Assembly: GCA_019347795.1 (NCBI GenBank)
Contig: JAHWKS010000341.1
Span: 1 to 6,553, forward strand
Direction: 5' to 3'
DNA length: 6,553 nucleotides
From: Planctomycetota bacterium
Lineage (GTDB): Bacteria > Planctomycetota > Planctomycetia > Pirellulales > Pirellulaceae
Positions 6,550-6,553 of the stretch are shown here, in pieces; positions within the stretch are counted from its first letter, which is position 1; each line of letters opens with the position of its first letter. Position numbers and translations under genes: made by a program. The notes below the pieces were generated by a model that saw only the letters and a list, made by a program, of their open reading frames with translations, was not told the DNA's origin and did no database searches.

Positions 6550-6553
6550 AGAT

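Overview
The window looks like chromosomal DNA of a GC-rich planctomycete, most likely Pirellulales-like. Support: a Tat-exported DUF1501 protein, a secreted hypothetical protein of planctomycetal type, weak or absent Shine-Dalgarno sequences at several genes, and a G-rich/C-rich hairpin repeat at the right end that resembles intergenic repeats I know from this group. The assignment is inference from gene content; no rRNA or other phylogenetic marker is present.

Layout. 1-636 (+): the C-terminal two thirds of a dihydrodipicolinate synthase/N-acetylneuraminate lyase superfamily gene, broken by an in-frame TAA at 73-75. 671-1531 (+): a secreted protein of unknown function. 1541-1671 (-): a detached copy of the last 42 codons plus stop of mog. 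1672-3623: a foreign-looking insert with its own promoter, a palindromic operator-like site and two co-directional genes, a DUF5131 (phage Gp37/Gp68, three-Cys motif) protein and its partner TcmP. 3624-4160 (-): complete mog (molybdopterin adenylyltransferase), whose 3' end is the second copy of the repeat. 4189-4374: a 16-unit octamer/nonamer array with a short inverted arm. 4443-5882 (-): DUF1501 protein. 5925-6506 (+): a membrane M50-type metalloprotease-like protein with HELGH. 6517-6549: hairpin repeat.

The main result is the structure at 1541-3754. The 3' end of mog occurs twice in direct orientation, 2,083 bases apart, and the DUF5131-TcmP pair lies between the copies. The left copy sits 9 bases from the convergent secreted-protein gene, as expected of the original mog terminus. 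The right copy completes the intact mog. This is what is seen when an element integrates into the 3' end of a conserved gene and carries a replacement end that restores it. All differences between the copies are synonymous or exchange one stop codon for another. No integrase or transposase is visible, so if this is a mobile unit it is non-autonomous or has lost its recombinase.

How the genes work together: DUF5131 and TcmP are a known recurrent pair and are probably one transcription unit. I see no functional link between them and mog, which I read as the landing site. The other genes appear to be independent housekeeping or lineage-specific functions.
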